Shown: positions 13,772-14,247 of the stretch, piece after piece | How the letters are laid out: every line of letters begins with the position of its first letter | Numbering within the stretch: position 1 is the first letter of the stretch | Origin: CAYZSU01 sp964480565 | Lineage (GTDB): Bacteria > UBA10199 > 2-02-FULL-44-16 > JAAZCA01 | Direction of reading: 5' to 3' | Assembly (NCBI GenBank): GCA_964480565.1 | Contig: CAYZSU010000055.1 | Span: 1 to 14,247, forward strand | Length of the DNA: 14,247 nucleotides | The notes under the pieces: generated by a model | Database searches by the model: none | What the model was told of the DNA's origin: nothing | Seen by the model: the letters and a program-made list of their open reading frames with translations, nothing else | Position numbers and translations under genes: made by a program

Positions 13772-14095
13772 TCAACCCAGTTGAGCTAATAAATCTTCCA
13801 TACCTGATTTTGCAACAGTACCCACTAATTGTCCCACATTTTGTCCATTTTTAAACAAAATTAATGTTGGAATACTGCGAACACCATATTGCCCAGCAAC
13901 ACCTGCATTATCATCTAGATTTACTTTGCAGACCTTCACTTTGCCCGCATTATCTGATGCAAATTCTTCGACAACAGGTGTTAGTGCCTGGCAAGGGCCA
14001 CACCATGGCGCCCAAAAATCAATCAATACCGGCAAATCTGATTCCAAAACTTCCTGCGAAAAATTTCCTTCATTTATTTCAATTAACTGTGACAT
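13772..14095 (-). CDS. trxA: Thioredoxin
   Basis: Thioredoxin is the cytoplasmic dithiol reductant for ribonucleotide reductase, methionine sulfoxide reductase and other enzymes. The 107-aa protein has the canonical active site WCGPC (C32, C35), buried D26, and the cis-proline loop SIPT (P76), with no signal peptide, so it is the classic single-domain Trx1 type. AGGAG on the minus strand lies five bases before the ATG at 14095. A TGC-TAGAAT extended -10 (14114-14119 on the plus strand) is the likeliest promoter, giving a leader of about 12 nt. It converges with trkH. Confidence 0.97.
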   Translation of the reverse strand: MSQLIEINEGNFSQEVLESDLPVLIDFWAPWCGPCQALTPVVEEFASDNAGKVKVCKVNLDDNAGVAGQYGVRSIPTLILFKNGQNVGQLVGTVAKSGMEDLLAQLG

Positions 14096-14156
14096 ATATG
14101 CTCCTCATTTATTATTCTAGCATGCCTACCCAATTGCAACCCAGTTGACAAGACTC

Positions 14157-14187
14157 TTTTTACTTGAATGTGTTCCTCAAGTAAAAA
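14157..14187. repeat. Perfect 11-bp inverted repeat upstream of trxA
   Basis: TTTTTACTTGA (14157-14167) and TCAAGTAAAAA (14177-14187) are exact complements around a 9-nt loop. It lies upstream of the trxA promoter and just left of the GTGCCAGGCAC palindrome. It may be a terminator of a leftward gene outside the window or a regulator site. Confidence 0.5.
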
Positions 14188-14190
14188 TAT

Positions 14191-14204
14191 CAGTGCCAGG
14201 CACC
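14191..14204. repeat. GTGCCAGGCAC palindrome, copy 2
   Basis: CAGTGCCAGGCACC repeats the element at 971-984 except that the central T is A. Same outer flanks, again intergenic. Confidence 0.5.
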
Positions 14205-14247
14205 AAATAGAGAATCCTATTCCATGCTGATTTATTCATTGCCACAA

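Noticed and set aside
13983..13993. AGTGCCTGGCA in trxA resembling the palindromic repeat
   Set aside because: It is coding sequence just after the WCGPC active site and lacks the second half of the palindrome; judged coincidence.
1..14247. CRISPR array, prophage or complete insertion sequence
   Set aside because: No regularly spaced repeats, phage genes or transposase frames were found on either strand.

Overview
This 14.2 kb window comes from an AT-rich bacterial chromosome (roughly 40% G+C by eye) and is densely coding on both strands. The gene set is mostly chromosomal housekeeping and accessory metabolism: a ferrous-iron uptake operon, the TrkA/TrkH potassium system, TrmJ, a cold-shock protein, thioredoxin, two tRNAs, a PilZ protein, a TrpR repressor and an XdhC protein. 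TrpR, TrmJ, PilZ and TrkAH together suggest a Gram-negative bacterium. I cannot assign a phylum from the sequence alone. I see no phage, CRISPR array, rRNA or complete insertion sequence.

Layout. 1-124: left-edge non-coding DNA with a direct repeat. 140-928 (+): orphan XdhC protein. 929-1376: non-coding DNA with a GTGCCTGGCAC palindrome, tRNA-Val(UAC) and tRNA-Asp(GUC). 1377-1727 (+): unknown basic coiled-coil protein, with a very clear terminator. 1790-4991 (+): promoter with a DtxR-type operator, then a DtxR/MntR-family regulator, feoA, a strongly structured 130-nt interval, feoB and a FeoB-associated Cys-rich membrane peptide. 5071-5928 (-): trpR, a 74-aa protein that looks like a TrpR paralogue lacking the recognition helix, and a 66-aa Pro/Lys-rich protein. 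6129-9056 (+): a 975-aa protein with two receiver-like domains fused to a PEP synthase-type ATP-binding domain. 9068-9436 (-): PilZ protein. 9576-10316 (+): trmJ. 10504-10716 (+): csp gene with a structured leader and strong terminator. 10915-13745 (+): trkA-trkH, overlapping as TAATG. 13772-14095 (-): trxA. Near the right edge lies a second GTGCC(A/T)GGCAC palindrome.

How the genes work together. The feo block is a self-contained module: the regulator probably senses Fe2+ and represses its own operon through a box over the promoter, FeoA and FeoB import Fe2+, and the Cys-rich peptide is the usual FeoB companion. TrkA gates TrkH for K+ uptake. The least explained parts are the trpR-led small-gene cluster, the receiver/PPDK-N fusion protein, which lacks the domains needed to be a PEP synthase, and the hairpin-rich insert between feoA and feoB. 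These are the best candidates for new biology here.
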